Below, piece after piece: positions 7,890 to 15,479 of a DNA stretch of 25,671 nt. The stretch is taken from NCBI GenBank assembly GCA_900539675.1, contig UQDJ01000024.1, positions 1 to 25,671 on the forward strand. The letters are read 5' to 3'. Source of the DNA: an uncultured Coriobacteriaceae bacterium. Its GTDB lineage: Bacteria; Actinomycetota; Coriobacteriia; Coriobacteriales; Eggerthellaceae. The position numbers and the translations under genes are program-made. The notes under the pieces were generated by a model that was given only the letters and a program-made list of their open reading frames with translations, did no database searches and was not told where the DNA came from. Every line of letters begins with the position of its first letter. Positions within the stretch are counted from its first letter, which is position 1.

Positions 7890-7927
7890 GCTAAGCGCCT
7901 GGAGATAGCAATCTCCAGGCGCTTAGC
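7890..7927 (+). terminator. Strong intrinsic terminator after the OFA-MFS gene
   Basis: A perfect 17-bp stem, GCTAAGCGCCTGGAGAT (7890-7906) with its reverse complement at 7911-7927, encloses the four-base loop AGCA. A T-rich stretch (TTCTTT) follows. It lies 25 bases after the transporter stop codon and closes the catabolic locus. Confidence 0.92.
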
Positions 7928-8030
7928 ATTCTTTAATGGCGCTATTCAATTGTAGTCGGTAACTTCTAAACATCTACGTGCTGAACTTTAACCAAATTAT
8001 CTGCTTCTTAGGTCCAGTACTGCTTTTGGC

Positions 8031-8400
8031 TTATTTGCCAAATTCCTTGATTTCTGCCGCTATCTGCTCTTATTCGATCAAAACAGTCTTCCACCATGTA
8101 CGTACCTCATCTTCAGAAAGCACACGATTTTCTAGTTCATAAGAGGTTCATAGTATTTCTTAAGAGCGGTTGCATTGTCTGTCTCTAGCGAGATTATTCT
8201 GATTTTCTCATCAGGAACGTCAAAAAAGTGAAGCTACCCTTTACTTCAATGGCTCGATTCGCTCGACACTATCAAGAATTCATACATAACTGCCCCTTTC
8301 AAGCATTGCATCCATACTGGATGTTTCAAGATGCTCTTTTGTAAAGGAAGCGATAACAGCAATAGACAAACACAAGGGATCTATGTCCTTTTTTCAGTAC
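8031..8400 (-). pseudogene. Decayed unidentified gene
   Basis: The 628 bases between the OFA-MFS gene and the nuclease gene have no intact ORF, but - strand frames contain consecutive protein-like pieces. In order they are: DPLCLSIAVIASFTKEHLE and SMDAMLERGSYV, an in-frame TGA, then ILDSVERIEPLK. A frame change gives VKGSFTF, another gives FDVPDEKIRIISLETDNATA plus LKKYYEPLM. A last change gives ELENRVLSEDEVRTWWKTVL, a stop, and EQIAAEIKEFGK to a final TAA at 8031-8033. Several stops and frameshifts show it is inactive. I do not recognise the family. The rest of the gap shows nothing else I can support apart from the terminator at 7890. Confidence 0.55.
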
Positions 8401-8492
8401 AAGCATTTACTAAAGCAGTACGCGAAGACCAGATGCTAGAATGGCTACCCTCGACATAATTCGCCATCAGTAACACACCAGAAAGATCTCAA

Positions 8493-9431
8493 ATGACCAA
8501 ACAACGCATCAGCTTCGTATCCCTTGTTACTACGTTCGCGCTTGTCTTTGCACTGCTAACTGGTTGCTCATCCACCAACGAGCAAACTATAGATACCGTC
8601 TCTTCTGCACCAACACCGGCACCGATACCGACTTCAACTGAAGAAGTACAGCCAACAAGTACTGATTTATCGAATATCCCAGAATATAACGGCGATCCCT
8701 ATGTTGAGCTCGACAACAACCAACCAAACTTTACAGAAGAAGATAAGACGCGATCTACCTTTGAAGAGTATTCGCCTTTAGATGTGCTTGGACGATGCGG
8801 AACCGCTTTTGCTTTAGTTAGTGACGAAACGATGCCCGATGATGATCGTGGTGACATTAGCTCAGTAAAACCCACTGGCTGGCATAGCATCCGCTATGAC
8901 AATGTAGAAGGCAAAAGCCTTTATAACCGCTGCCATTTGATTGGATTTCAACTAACGGGTGAAAACGCAAACGAAGAGAACCTTATTACCGGTACCCGCT
9001 ATATGAATGTCGAGGGCATGCTGCCATTTGAAAATCAGGTAGCTGATTATGTATTGGCTACCAACAATCACGTGCTGTATCGCGTAACTCCCATATTCGA
9101 GGGCGATAATTTGGTAGCTAGTGGCGTACAAATGGAAGCCTATTCGGTTGAAGATAAGGGTAATGGCATTTGCTTTAACGTGTACTGCTATAACGTACAG
9201 CCTGGAATCATCATTGATTACGCAACAGGCGATAGTCAACTTACTCAAGCTGAAACCAGCACATCCTCTAAACAGGCAGATTATGTGTTGAACACAAATT
9301 CGAAAAAGTTTCACCGCCCTGATTGCGACTCCGTATCAAACATGAGTCCCAAAAACAAACAGGACTACCATGGCACTCGCGAAGATCTAATTGCCCAAGG
9401 CTACTCCCCTTGCGGTAATTGCAATCCGTAA
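8493..9431 (+). CDS. Lipoprotein DNA/RNA non-specific endonuclease with C-terminal Ada-like domain
   Basis: The 312-residue protein starts with a lipoprotein signal: a basic start, a hydrophobic run and the lipobox LLTGC with Cys25. A low-complexity Thr/Pro linker follows to about residue 60. The nuclease domain spans about 65-245. It carries SLYNRCHLIGFQLTGENAN, where His148 matches the general base of the DRGH-type His-Me finger nucleases, and GTRYMNVEGMLPFE, where Asn172 is the likely metal ligand, as in streptococcal EndA/Sda-type DNases. The last 50 residues (VLNTNSKKFHRPDC...GYSPCGNC) form the small Cys/His domain often attached to extracellular nucleases. The product would be anchored outside the membrane and degrade nucleic acid for nutrition or DNA uptake. 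The Shine-Dalgarno (AGAAAGA) is modest. Confidence 0.9.
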   Translation: MTKQRISFVSLVTTFALVFALLTGCSSTNEQTIDTVSSAPTPAPIPTSTEEVQPTSTDLSNIPEYNGDPYVELDNNQPNFTEEDKTRSTFEEYSPLDVLGRCGTAFALVSDETMPDDDRGDISSVKPTGWHSIRYDNVEGKSLYNRCHLIGFQLTGENANEENLITGTRYMNVEGMLPFENQVADYVLATNNHVLYRVTPIFEGDNLVASGVQMEAYSVEDKGNGICFNVYCYNVQPGIIIDYATGDSQLTQAETSTSSKQADYVLNTNSKKFHRPDCDSVSNMSPKNKQDYHGTREDLIAQGYSPCGNCNP

Positions 9432-9544
9432 AGACTCGATGCAAATTAGGAAGCCGGACAATCGATTATCTAGACTGCCGAATCCTTCTACTATTTCTTG
9501 CATGGTTGGGACAGGTTTAAATCATTTCCCAAGAGAGGACCATT

Positions 9545-9688
9545 ATGGAAGACAACGAACCCATGACGCGTGACGAAATGCAGCGTTTTCTCAATTTGAT
9601 GAAAGATGACGGCAAAGCAGAATTAGAAGCTTATCGCATGCTTGCATATATACTTGGTATTAAATTTCCCCAAAGCAATGATAAATAA
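9545..9688 (+). CDS. 47-residue protein of unknown function
   Basis: A short gene supported by a good GAGAGGA Shine-Dalgarno at 9533-9539, five bases before its ATG. The acidic N-terminus (MEDNEPMTRDEMQRF) leads into a probably helical stretch and a short C-terminal hydrophobic piece (MLAYILGIKF). There is no signal peptide or metal motif. It lies 113 bases after the nuclease gene and converges on the EcsC-family gene. No family is recognised; coding status rests on the ribosome site and composition. Confidence 0.6.
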   Translation: MEDNEPMTRDEMQRFLNLMKDDGKAELEAYRMLAYILGIKFPQSNDK

Positions 9689-9738
9689 AGCTATCTAGCC
9701 GTTTTCACTTATGAAAAGACTGCTGGTCTTCGATAGCT
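9689..9738. terminator. Nested hairpins between convergent genes
   Basis: AGCTATC (9689-9695) pairs with GATAGCT (9732-9738). Inside are TTTTCA/TGAAAA (9702-9717) and AAGAC/GTCTT (9716-9730). On the - strand the AAGAC/GTCTT stem is followed at once by TTTTC, which suits termination of the EcsC-family transcript. The region touches both stop codons. Confidence 0.5.
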
Positions 9739-10591
9739 ATTCGTCAATGCCCAAGCTTTTAGCAATAGTATTCTCTTCTGCATCAATGAAATAGCGATAC
9801 GCCGTATTGGCGATAATCTTTGTTGTGGTGAAATCGAATGCCCCGCCTATCACCGCACCAACGACTGGTACCATCTTTCCTAAATTCACAATGCCAGTCT
9901 CACCAAACTTAGTAACCAGGCGAAAACCAACTTTCCTATTTATTGCGGTAAGGGTAGCTGCGGGAATCTTCTTTATAGCGTTGACAGCAATCTTTTGACC
10001 AGTAATAATTCCTGCTTCTTTGAGCATGTCGCTTGCCGAAGACCCTGCCAAACAGGCATAGATCATAGTTTGGACCTGATCGGTTCTTACCTCGTAGCCC
10101 CCAATCATGGCAACGCCTGCGATCATGCGGAGCTGAACGTAAAGAACGTTTGCTATATTCGCAGGAATAGAAGCAATACTAATGGGAAGTGCAAAAAATC
10201 CAGCTGCTCCCGTTAATGCGCCAGACGTAGTGCATTTAATTAACTGGTTTTTGATAAGTTCTTGCGCTGCCTTTTCTGGCGTTTCGTATCGCTTGGTGTA
10301 GTTTTCAACATATTCTTCCAAAGGTTGGCTTACACCAGGCACACCATTGAGTGCCTTATCGTAGCAAGTGCCTAAAAGATCTTGAATCTGCTCTGGAGTA
10401 ATTTGAGAACTGATAGTCTCCTTCACGTTTTTTAGAGCCTTGTCGCCCATTCGTTTTGTCGTGCGTGCCGCAGCTTGTGCACGAGCAGCAGTACTACGAG
10501 CTTTATTCGCACCTTTAGTGGTTGCTTCAATACCTTTATCAATAACCCTTTTTGCTTTATGGGTTTTAGAATTGTTGGCTTTGCTTGTCAT
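9737..10591 (-). CDS. EcsC-family protein
   Basis: This 284-residue protein has a lysine- and alanine-rich N-terminus (about residues 1-75, possibly a basic coiled coil). An EcsC-type domain follows, with ELIKNQLIKCTTSGALTGAAG, the hydrophobic FFALPISIASIPANI segment, VLYVQLRMIAGVAMIGGYEV and the GxVIGGAFDFTTTKIIANTAYRYF ending typical of the family. In Bacillus, EcsC is encoded beside an ABC transporter; stand-alone EcsC proteins like this one have no firm function and are probably membrane-associated. The ATG at 10591 has AGAGGAG eight bases upstream. It stands alone on the - strand and is divergent from the MazG-like gene. Confidence 0.85.
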   Translation of the reverse strand: MTSKANNSKTHKAKRVIDKGIEATTKGANKARSTAARAQAAARTTKRMGDKALKNVKETISSQITPEQIQDLLGTCYDKALNGVPGVSQPLEEYVENYTKRYETPEKAAQELIKNQLIKCTTSGALTGAAGFFALPISIASIPANIANVLYVQLRMIAGVAMIGGYEVRTDQVQTMIYACLAGSSASDMLKEAGIITGQKIAVNAIKKIPAATLTAINRKVGFRLVTKFGETGIVNLGKMVPVVGAVIGGAFDFTTTKIIANTAYRYFIDAEENTIAKSLGIDE

Positions 10592-10615
10592 ACCCGCGAC
10601 TCCTCTAACGAGTGT

Positions 10616-10643
10616 TCTTTACTTTTCAAATGCGCTGTCTCAA
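10616..10643 (-). promoter_or_regulatory. Candidate promoter of the EcsC-family gene
   Basis: On the - strand TTGAGA (10638-10643) and TAAAGA (10616-10621) are separated by 16 bases. The -10 box lies about 24 bases upstream of the start codon. The match to the sigma-70 consensus is only moderate. Confidence 0.3.
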
Positions 10644-10820
10644 TAAAGATACATCCGCTACCGAAGGAACCGATCTCCGAATCAAAAGTTTGTTTTCTGG
10701 CGACCCCCTGTCCCAAAAAGGGCGCACACAAGGGTTAAACAACTGGTTCAATCATATAGATCCAGTCATGAACACACAGGGTAAAATAATAGAATCCGGC
10801 AAGGGCGAAAGGAGCGACCG

Positions 10821-11156
10821 ATGACGTTCGAAGACGCCGCAGCAAAGGCCCGCGCATTCCGAGAGGAACGCGATTGGACACAGTTTCACAATCCGAAGGA
10901 CCTCGCCATATCCATCAGTTTGGAAGCCTCTGAACTACTTGAAACATTCCAGTGGTCAGGCAGCGACCTGAACGTCCCCGCGAAGCACGACCGCATGGTA
11001 GAAGAGCTTGCCGACGTGGCAATATACTGCATTTACCTTGCAGATGCTCTCGATGTTGACTTACCAAAGGCGATAAGTGAAAAAATCGATGCCAATGCAG
11101 AGAAATATCCCATCAGTAAGTCGCGTGGGAATTCGCGAAAGTATACGGAGCTATAG
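10821..11156 (+). CDS. MazG-like nucleotide pyrophosphohydrolase
   Basis: This 111-residue protein has the single-domain all-alpha NTP-PPase layout. SLEASELLETFQW carries the EAxE element (Glu35, Glu38) and VEELADVAIYCIYLA the ExxD element (Glu62, Asp65). These are the metal ligands that hydrolyse NTPs or dNTPs to monophosphate and pyrophosphate. The size and WTQFHNPKDLAISI segment resemble the RS21-C6/iMazG group. AAAGGAG precedes the ATG. The stop codon is only two bases before the start of the DUF2075 gene, so the two are almost certainly co-transcribed and coupled. Small MazG proteins clean damaged nucleotides or deplete dNTPs. Pairing with a nuclease-helicase suggests a joint nucleic-acid-directed function, possibly anti-phage (inference). 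Confidence 0.9.
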   Translation: MTFEDAAAKARAFREERDWTQFHNPKDLAISISLEASELLETFQWSGSDLNVPAKHDRMVEELADVAIYCIYLADALDVDLPKAISEKIDANAEKYPISKSRGNSRKYTEL

Positions 11157-11158
11157 CC

Positions 11159-13054
11159 ATGATCATCTACAGCGGCAATAAGCGCGACTTCATGGATGAA
11201 GTTCTAAACGACACCATCGCGTACAGTATTCGCGACAGCATATTTGAAAAGATGCACCGCCGGACTGGCGTTGCCGAGTTCAAATCATGGACAAATTCGC
11301 TCGAATACATGTACAAGGTGCTCAACGATCAGGATATCCCAAGCAACGCCGGAGTAGCTATCGAATACAACCTTCCAAACACGGCGAAGCGCGTGGATTT
11401 TCTTGTATCGGGCTATGACGGCAAGAAAAAGCCAAACGTTGTGATTATTGAACTCAAGCAATGGGAGGAGATCAAGAAGGTAGACAGCCTTGACGGACTG
11501 GTTGAAACCTATACCGGCGGCGCTAACAGGCGCGTCGTTCATCCCTCGTACCAAGCATGGACCTATGCAGAGATGATTCGAGACTACAACGAGTACACAC
11601 AAATCGAAAACGTTAATTTATGGCCCTGCGCATACCTGCACAATTACCTCCGCTCCGAAAACGATCCGCTCGATGATCCCATCTATAAGACCTACCTAGA
11701 CGATGCCCCTGCCTTCGTGAAGGGAGATGTCATAAAACTGCGCGAATACATAAAACGCGTGGTCACTGAGGGCGATGATGGAGAGATCATCTACGAGATA
11801 GACAACGGCCGTATCAAGCCGTCAAAGAGCCTCCAAGACGCTATTGTAGGCATGCTCGAAAGCAATCCAGAATTCAACTTAATCGACGATCAGAAGGTTG
11901 TCTTCGAAAGAATTATGGAACTTTCCCGTCAATGTGAAAGAGATGGAAAGAAGCGCACCCTCATTGCCACCGGAGGGCCAGGAACGGGCAAAACGGTTAT
12001 TGCTATGAACTTGCTTGCACGACTTACCCAAGAAGGCGTGTTTGTACAATACTGTTCGAAAAACAGCGCTCCACGCACGGTATACGCAAGGAAGCTCAAA
12101 GGACACCGAACAAAAAGCAGCATCGACAACATGTTTAAGGGATCTGGCGCATATGTCGATGCGCCAGAAAATGCCGTCGGCGTCATCCTGGCCGACGAAG
12201 CCCATCGCCTTAATGAAAAATCAGGCCTTTACGGCAATCAGGGTATAAACCAGATCCACGAGATCATCAGGGCATCAAGACTCAGCGTTTTCTTCATTGA
12301 CGAAAGTCAGCGTGTAACCGTGAAGGATATCGGCAGTGTTGATGAGATCAAACACTGGGCAGATATCAACGGGGCAGAAGTTTTCGAAGAAGAGCTATCC
12401 TCTCAGTTCCGATGCAACGGTTCTGACGGGTATTTGGCATGGTTAGATGATGTCTTGGAGATCCGGGAAACAGCAAACTACGACATTGAGACTATTGATT
12501 ATGACTTCGAGGTGCTCGACACGCCCCAAGAAATGCGAGATAAAGTGATCGAGCGCAATGAGGGATCGAACAAATCCCGCATACTTGCAGGCTACTGCTG
12601 GAACTGGCCGAAGGCAGGCCGCGCCGACACCAACACCCACGAGATCAAGATCGGCGACTTCGAGATTAGCTGGAACCTCGATGGCGGTGAAGCGTTCGCC
12701 ATCAGTCCGACTTCGATAAACGAAGCCGGTTGTATCCACACAACCCAAGGCCTCGAGTTTGAATATGTGGGAGTCATCATCGGCGACGACCTGCGCTATG
12801 AGAACGGGCACCTGATTACTGACTATACAAAAAGGGCTAAAACCGATCAGTCAATCAAAGGACTGAAGAAAATGGAGGCGACAAATCCGAAACGCGCCCA
12901 TCGCTTAGCAGATGAAATCATCAAGAACACGTATCGCACACTGATGACGCGCGGGATGAAGGGGTGTTACGTCTATGCCACCGATCCGAACCTGCGAGAT
13001 TATCTGAAGAGGCGGTCTCAGAAAACATATGTCTACCATGTAGAACGGTTCTAA
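11159..13054 (+). CDS. DUF2075 nuclease/helicase-like P-loop protein
   Basis: The 631-residue protein has two visible parts. Residues about 60-105 contain AIEYNLPNTAKRVDFLVSG and VVIIELKQW, a PD-(D/E)XK-type pattern (Glu69, Asp80, Glu98, Lys100). From about residue 240 there is a helicase-like ATPase: Walker A GGPGTGKT (272-279), Walker B ILADEAH (343-349), FFIDESQRV (378-386), and an SQFRCNGSDGYLAW segment that defines DUF2075. Near the C-terminus is HTTQGLEFEYVGVIIG, matching motif V of superfamily 1 helicases. The protein probably unwinds or translocates on nucleic acid and may cut it. It is coupled to the MazG-like gene with a 2-nt gap. A decayed copy of its 3' end lies at 14617-14670. 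Confidence 0.9.
   Translation: MIIYSGNKRDFMDEVLNDTIAYSIRDSIFEKMHRRTGVAEFKSWTNSLEYMYKVLNDQDIPSNAGVAIEYNLPNTAKRVDFLVSGYDGKKKPNVVIIELKQWEEIKKVDSLDGLVETYTGGANRRVVHPSYQAWTYAEMIRDYNEYTQIENVNLWPCAYLHNYLRSENDPLDDPIYKTYLDDAPAFVKGDVIKLREYIKRVVTEGDDGEIIYEIDNGRIKPSKSLQDAIVGMLESNPEFNLIDDQKVVFERIMELSRQCERDGKKRTLIATGGPGTGKTVIAMNLLARLTQEGVFVQYCSKNSAPRTVYARKLKGHRTKSSIDNMFKGSGAYVDAPENAVGVILADEAHRLNEKSGLYGNQGINQIHEIIRASRLSVFFIDESQRVTVKDIGSVDEIKHWADINGAEVFEEELSSQFRCNGSDGYLAWLDDVLEIRETANYDIETIDYDFEVLDTPQEMRDKVIERNEGSNKSRILAGYCWNWPKAGRADTNTHEIKIGDFEISWNLDGGEAFAISPTSINEAGCIHTTQGLEFEYVGVIIGDDLRYENGHLITDYTKRAKTDQSIKGLKKMEATNPKRAHRLADEIIKNTYRTLMTRGMKGCYVYATDPNLRDYLKRRSQKTYVYHVERF
12998..13052 (+). repeat. Direct repeat, intact copy (3' end of DUF2075 gene)
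   Basis: These 55 bases encode DYLKRRSQKTYVYHVERF. They match 14617-14670 with six substitutions and one single-base gap, about 87% identity. The two copies bracket the AAA/DUF4143 gene. Confidence 0.85.
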
Positions 13055-13106
13055 TTGAGTAACTAAGCGCCCACCTTCTCTTCGATGATGATAAGATTTT
13101 AGTGTT

Positions 13107-13129
13107 ACTTCTCGTCAACCACGAGAAGT
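13107..13129 (+). terminator. Hairpin between the DUF2075 and AAA ATPase genes
   Basis: ACTTCTCGT (13107-13115) and ACGAGAAGT (13121-13129) form a perfect 9-bp stem with the loop CAACC. TATATCATTTTC follows. It may terminate the MazG-DUF2075 transcript, though the U-run is interrupted. It could also be an operator or leader hairpin of the ATPase gene, which starts 45 bases later. Confidence 0.55.
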
Positions 13130-13173
13130 TATATCATTTTCTTAACATCAATGATAAGAAGAAGGGGGCATCG

Positions 13174-14544
13174 ATGTCACCGACTCCACAAGAATACGCT
13201 GCCCTTGTCCAAGAGGCTCGTTCATTTTCCTTCCCTTCCACCGTCAGGCGCGCGGACATCATCGAATCCCTGCCCGAACCAGCCCCGTTCAACCTCGTTC
13301 ATATCATTACGGGCATGCGCCGCACAGGGAAAACGTTCTACCTCTTTCAGCTCGTAGAACAGCTCATGCGCATGGGAATTCCCCGCGACCGCATCTTCTA
13401 CTTTAACTTCGCCGACGACCGCCTTAACCCCGCACCACCCACATTGCTCAATGATGTAGTTGAGGAATTTTGGCGACAGGTGCCCGGGGCGCGTGAAGGG
13501 GGCACCTATCTCTTTCTCGACGAAGTGCAGGAGACTGAGGATTGGCAGGGGTTTTGTCAGCGTATCGCCGAACACGAGCGCGTCACGCTCGTCATCACTG
13601 GCTCATCATCCAAGCTCTCCGCCGATGAAATCGCCTCGACGTTTCGTGGACGCTCTCTGTCCTATCGTATGTTCCCGCTCTCGTTTCGCGAGTTCTGCGC
13701 GTTCCATGGAGTGGAGGCACCCTCGCAAAACGAACTCGAACATATCGGAGCCGTTGCGCCGCAGCTCAAAACGACACTCGAGGGAATGTATGACCGTTTC
13801 CTCATCGAGGGAGGATTTCCTGGCGTTCAGCATCTTCCCCAAGGTCCCCGCACGCTCTTGCTGCAGTCATACGCGCGCGATGTCGTCGCGCGAGACGTTG
13901 TTGAGCGGTACCCGCGCCTTGATATTGCACTTGCCAACCAACTCGCGCTTTTCTGTATCCGCAATTCCGCCTGCGATCTTTCCGTGAACAAGCTCGTAAA
14001 CGGACTGCGCGCCGCCGGCTATCGCACCTCTTGGGAAACGGTTAACGAAGCGATTCGGCTTTTTCAACAAGCTCATATGATCGAGCCGCTACCAGAGTTC
14101 TCGACATCACTTTCGCCTAATACCACAGCGCCCGCCAAGGTGTACGCCGCAGATGCTGGCCTCGTGTATGCCGTCTCCCGTGCCAACCAGCAGGACATGG
14201 GAAAACGCCTTGAGACGGCAGTGTTTACGGAGCTTGATCGGCGCAATTCCGAAAGCCGTCTGGAGACGATAACCTCCTACACCGCGCCCGGTGGCAAGCA
14301 GGAGAAGATCGACTTCCTTGTTGGCGATTCCCTTACTTCAGAGCCCTATGCTCTTTATCAGGTCACCGTTGACATGACAGCTGAAAGGACTCGTTCACGC
14401 GAGGTGGGGTCACTGCAAATTGCCATGCGCAACACCCGTGCCAAAGAGGGAACAATCATCACACTGCGGGAAGAATGTCGCATCGACACTGAATCCGGAG
14501 CGATTGAGGTATTGCCCGCCTGGAAGTGGTCGCTACTTGGATAG
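13174..14544 (+). CDS. AAA ATPase with DUF4143 domain
   Basis: This 456-residue protein belongs to the AAA_14/DUF4143 group. It has Walker A GMRRTGKT (47-54), Walker B YLFLDEVQE (112-120), the ITGSSSKL sensor segment (141-148) and STFRGRSLSYRMFPLSF with the arginines characteristic of the family. A C-terminal region from about 350 to 440 resembles a restriction-like fold (KIDFLVGDSL ... ALYQVTVDM). The usual E-x-K of that fold is replaced by Gln-Val-Thr, so nuclease activity is doubtful. The ATG at 13174 has AAGAAGGGGG upstream; the longer frame from 13102 runs through the preceding hairpin. GC content is clearly higher than in the flanking genes, suggesting separate acquisition. Function is unknown; relatives occur in mobile and accessory loci. 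Confidence 0.9.
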   Translation: MSPTPQEYAALVQEARSFSFPSTVRRADIIESLPEPAPFNLVHIITGMRRTGKTFYLFQLVEQLMRMGIPRDRIFYFNFADDRLNPAPPTLLNDVVEEFWRQVPGAREGGTYLFLDEVQETEDWQGFCQRIAEHERVTLVITGSSSKLSADEIASTFRGRSLSYRMFPLSFREFCAFHGVEAPSQNELEHIGAVAPQLKTTLEGMYDRFLIEGGFPGVQHLPQGPRTLLLQSYARDVVARDVVERYPRLDIALANQLALFCIRNSACDLSVNKLVNGLRAAGYRTSWETVNEAIRLFQQAHMIEPLPEFSTSLSPNTTAPAKVYAADAGLVYAVSRANQQDMGKRLETAVFTELDRRNSESRLETITSYTAPGGKQEKIDFLVGDSLTSEPYALYQVTVDMTAERTRSREVGSLQIAMRNTRAKEGTIITLREECRIDTESGAIEVLPAWKWSLLG

Positions 14545-14616
14545 ACTTTGCCTGCCAAACTAAAACGCAAACATACATATACCCAAAGGCGATTGCATGC
14601 CGAATTCAGGGCAAAT

Positions 14617-14670
14617 GATTATCTAAAGAAGCGGTCTTAGAAACGCATGTCTACCATGTAGAGCGGTTCT
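14617..14670 (+). pseudogene. Remnant of a second DUF2075 3' end
   Basis: These 54 bases align with the last 55 bases of the DUF2075 gene. Reading the same frame gives DYLKKRS, then a TAG where the intact gene has CAG, then a one-base deletion that loses the frame before the conserved CTACCATGTAGA and CGGTTCT blocks. Upstream of 14610 the similarity fades quickly. This is a fossil of a DUF2075-like gene or a duplication scar. Its complement supplies the last codons and stop of the - strand gene at 14651. Confidence 0.75.
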
Positions 14671-15199
14671 GAGCAATGATGGCGCTGTCTGTTTGAGTGA
14701 TGTTTGCTGTTTGAGCGACGCTTTCTGCTTGAGTAATGCAGTCTGCCTGAGTGGTGCTTTCTGCTTGAGCGATATCCTGCATACTCTTAAGAAGCAGATA
14801 TTCCCTGCCCGTCCAGCGATGTAAACGCTCTTCAGTTTCTACTGCATCGCGACATAAATCCAAAAATGCATCCGCCCGTTCGTAAAAGCATTCAAGCGCA
14901 AATTCGCCGGTGCCTTGAGCAACCCTGATCCCATCGGCATACAGCACCCACCGTTGCGGATTGCGTGCATCATCACACTTAAGACGCAAAACATGGGGGT
15001 TGCCCTCTTTCAATAACTGCGACTCCAGCATATCAACCGCAAACTGCATTTGATAACCAAGACGGCCTTTCACTTTGCCATCCCACACACCAAGCGGTTC
15101 ATCTAGATAGTGCATTGAGCGATTCGAAATCTGATCAGAATTATGCTCGTTTAAAAAGTAGTAACGGGAACTGTTCGCTTTTACTGATACATCCAACAT
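14651..15199 (-). CDS. Unidentified protein with hexapeptide-repeat tail
   Basis: I do not recognise this 182-residue protein. The first 145 residues look globular: MLDVSVKANSSRYYFLNEHN, a YLDEPLGVWDGKVKGRLGYQ segment, VLYADGIRVAQGTGEFALEC, and a helical region rich in acidic and basic residues. From about residue 148 the chain becomes five to six six-residue units of the type TQAESV / TQADCI / AQTANI, encoded by an 18-bp DNA repeat. It ends NRSTW. The last codons and stop lie in the DUF2075 remnant, so the C-terminus may have been altered by that rearrangement. The ATG at 15197-15199 is chosen for its AAAGGA ribosome site; longer frames upstream have none. No signal peptide is seen. Confidence 0.7.
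   Translation of the reverse strand: MLDVSVKANSSRYYFLNEHNSDQISNRSMHYLDEPLGVWDGKVKGRLGYQMQFAVDMLESQLLKEGNPHVLRLKCDDARNPQRWVLYADGIRVAQGTGEFALECFYERADAFLDLCRDAVETEERLHRWTGREYLLLKSMQDIAQAESTTQADCITQAESVAQTANITQTDSAIIAQNRSTW
14689..14778. repeat. Five tandem 18-bp units inside the unidentified gene
   Basis: The units start at 14689, 14707, 14725, 14743 and 14761 and follow the pattern CTGYYTGAGYRAYGYWKT on the + strand. The 18-bp length keeps the reading frame and produces the hexapeptide tail of the - strand protein. Units differ at several positions, so the array is not freshly expanded. Confidence 0.85.
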
Positions 15200-15479
15200 A
15201 AGGATTCCTTTCATCGATGTTGGCAGGACCACCTTGCACACCATGTGCAGGTTGGTGCCGGGATCAACGAGCCAACTCTCTACCCCGACTCTGGATAAAA
15301 CTGCGTCACTTCGAACGTGTAACAAAGAAAAATATAGCACATGTATCGGGCAATAGATGTACCACTTACAGGACACTCATTTGATCACGAGTGCTCACCA
15401 TGGGCATGCAGACGACCCGGCATTAACGCCGGCACACCGCCCGGCGACGCCAGGCCGCTCAGCCCCGTAAAAAATCGCA

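Noticed and set aside
14689..14778. CRISPR-like array
   Set aside because: Units are contiguous 18-mers without spacers and they encode a peptide repeat; no cas genes are nearby.
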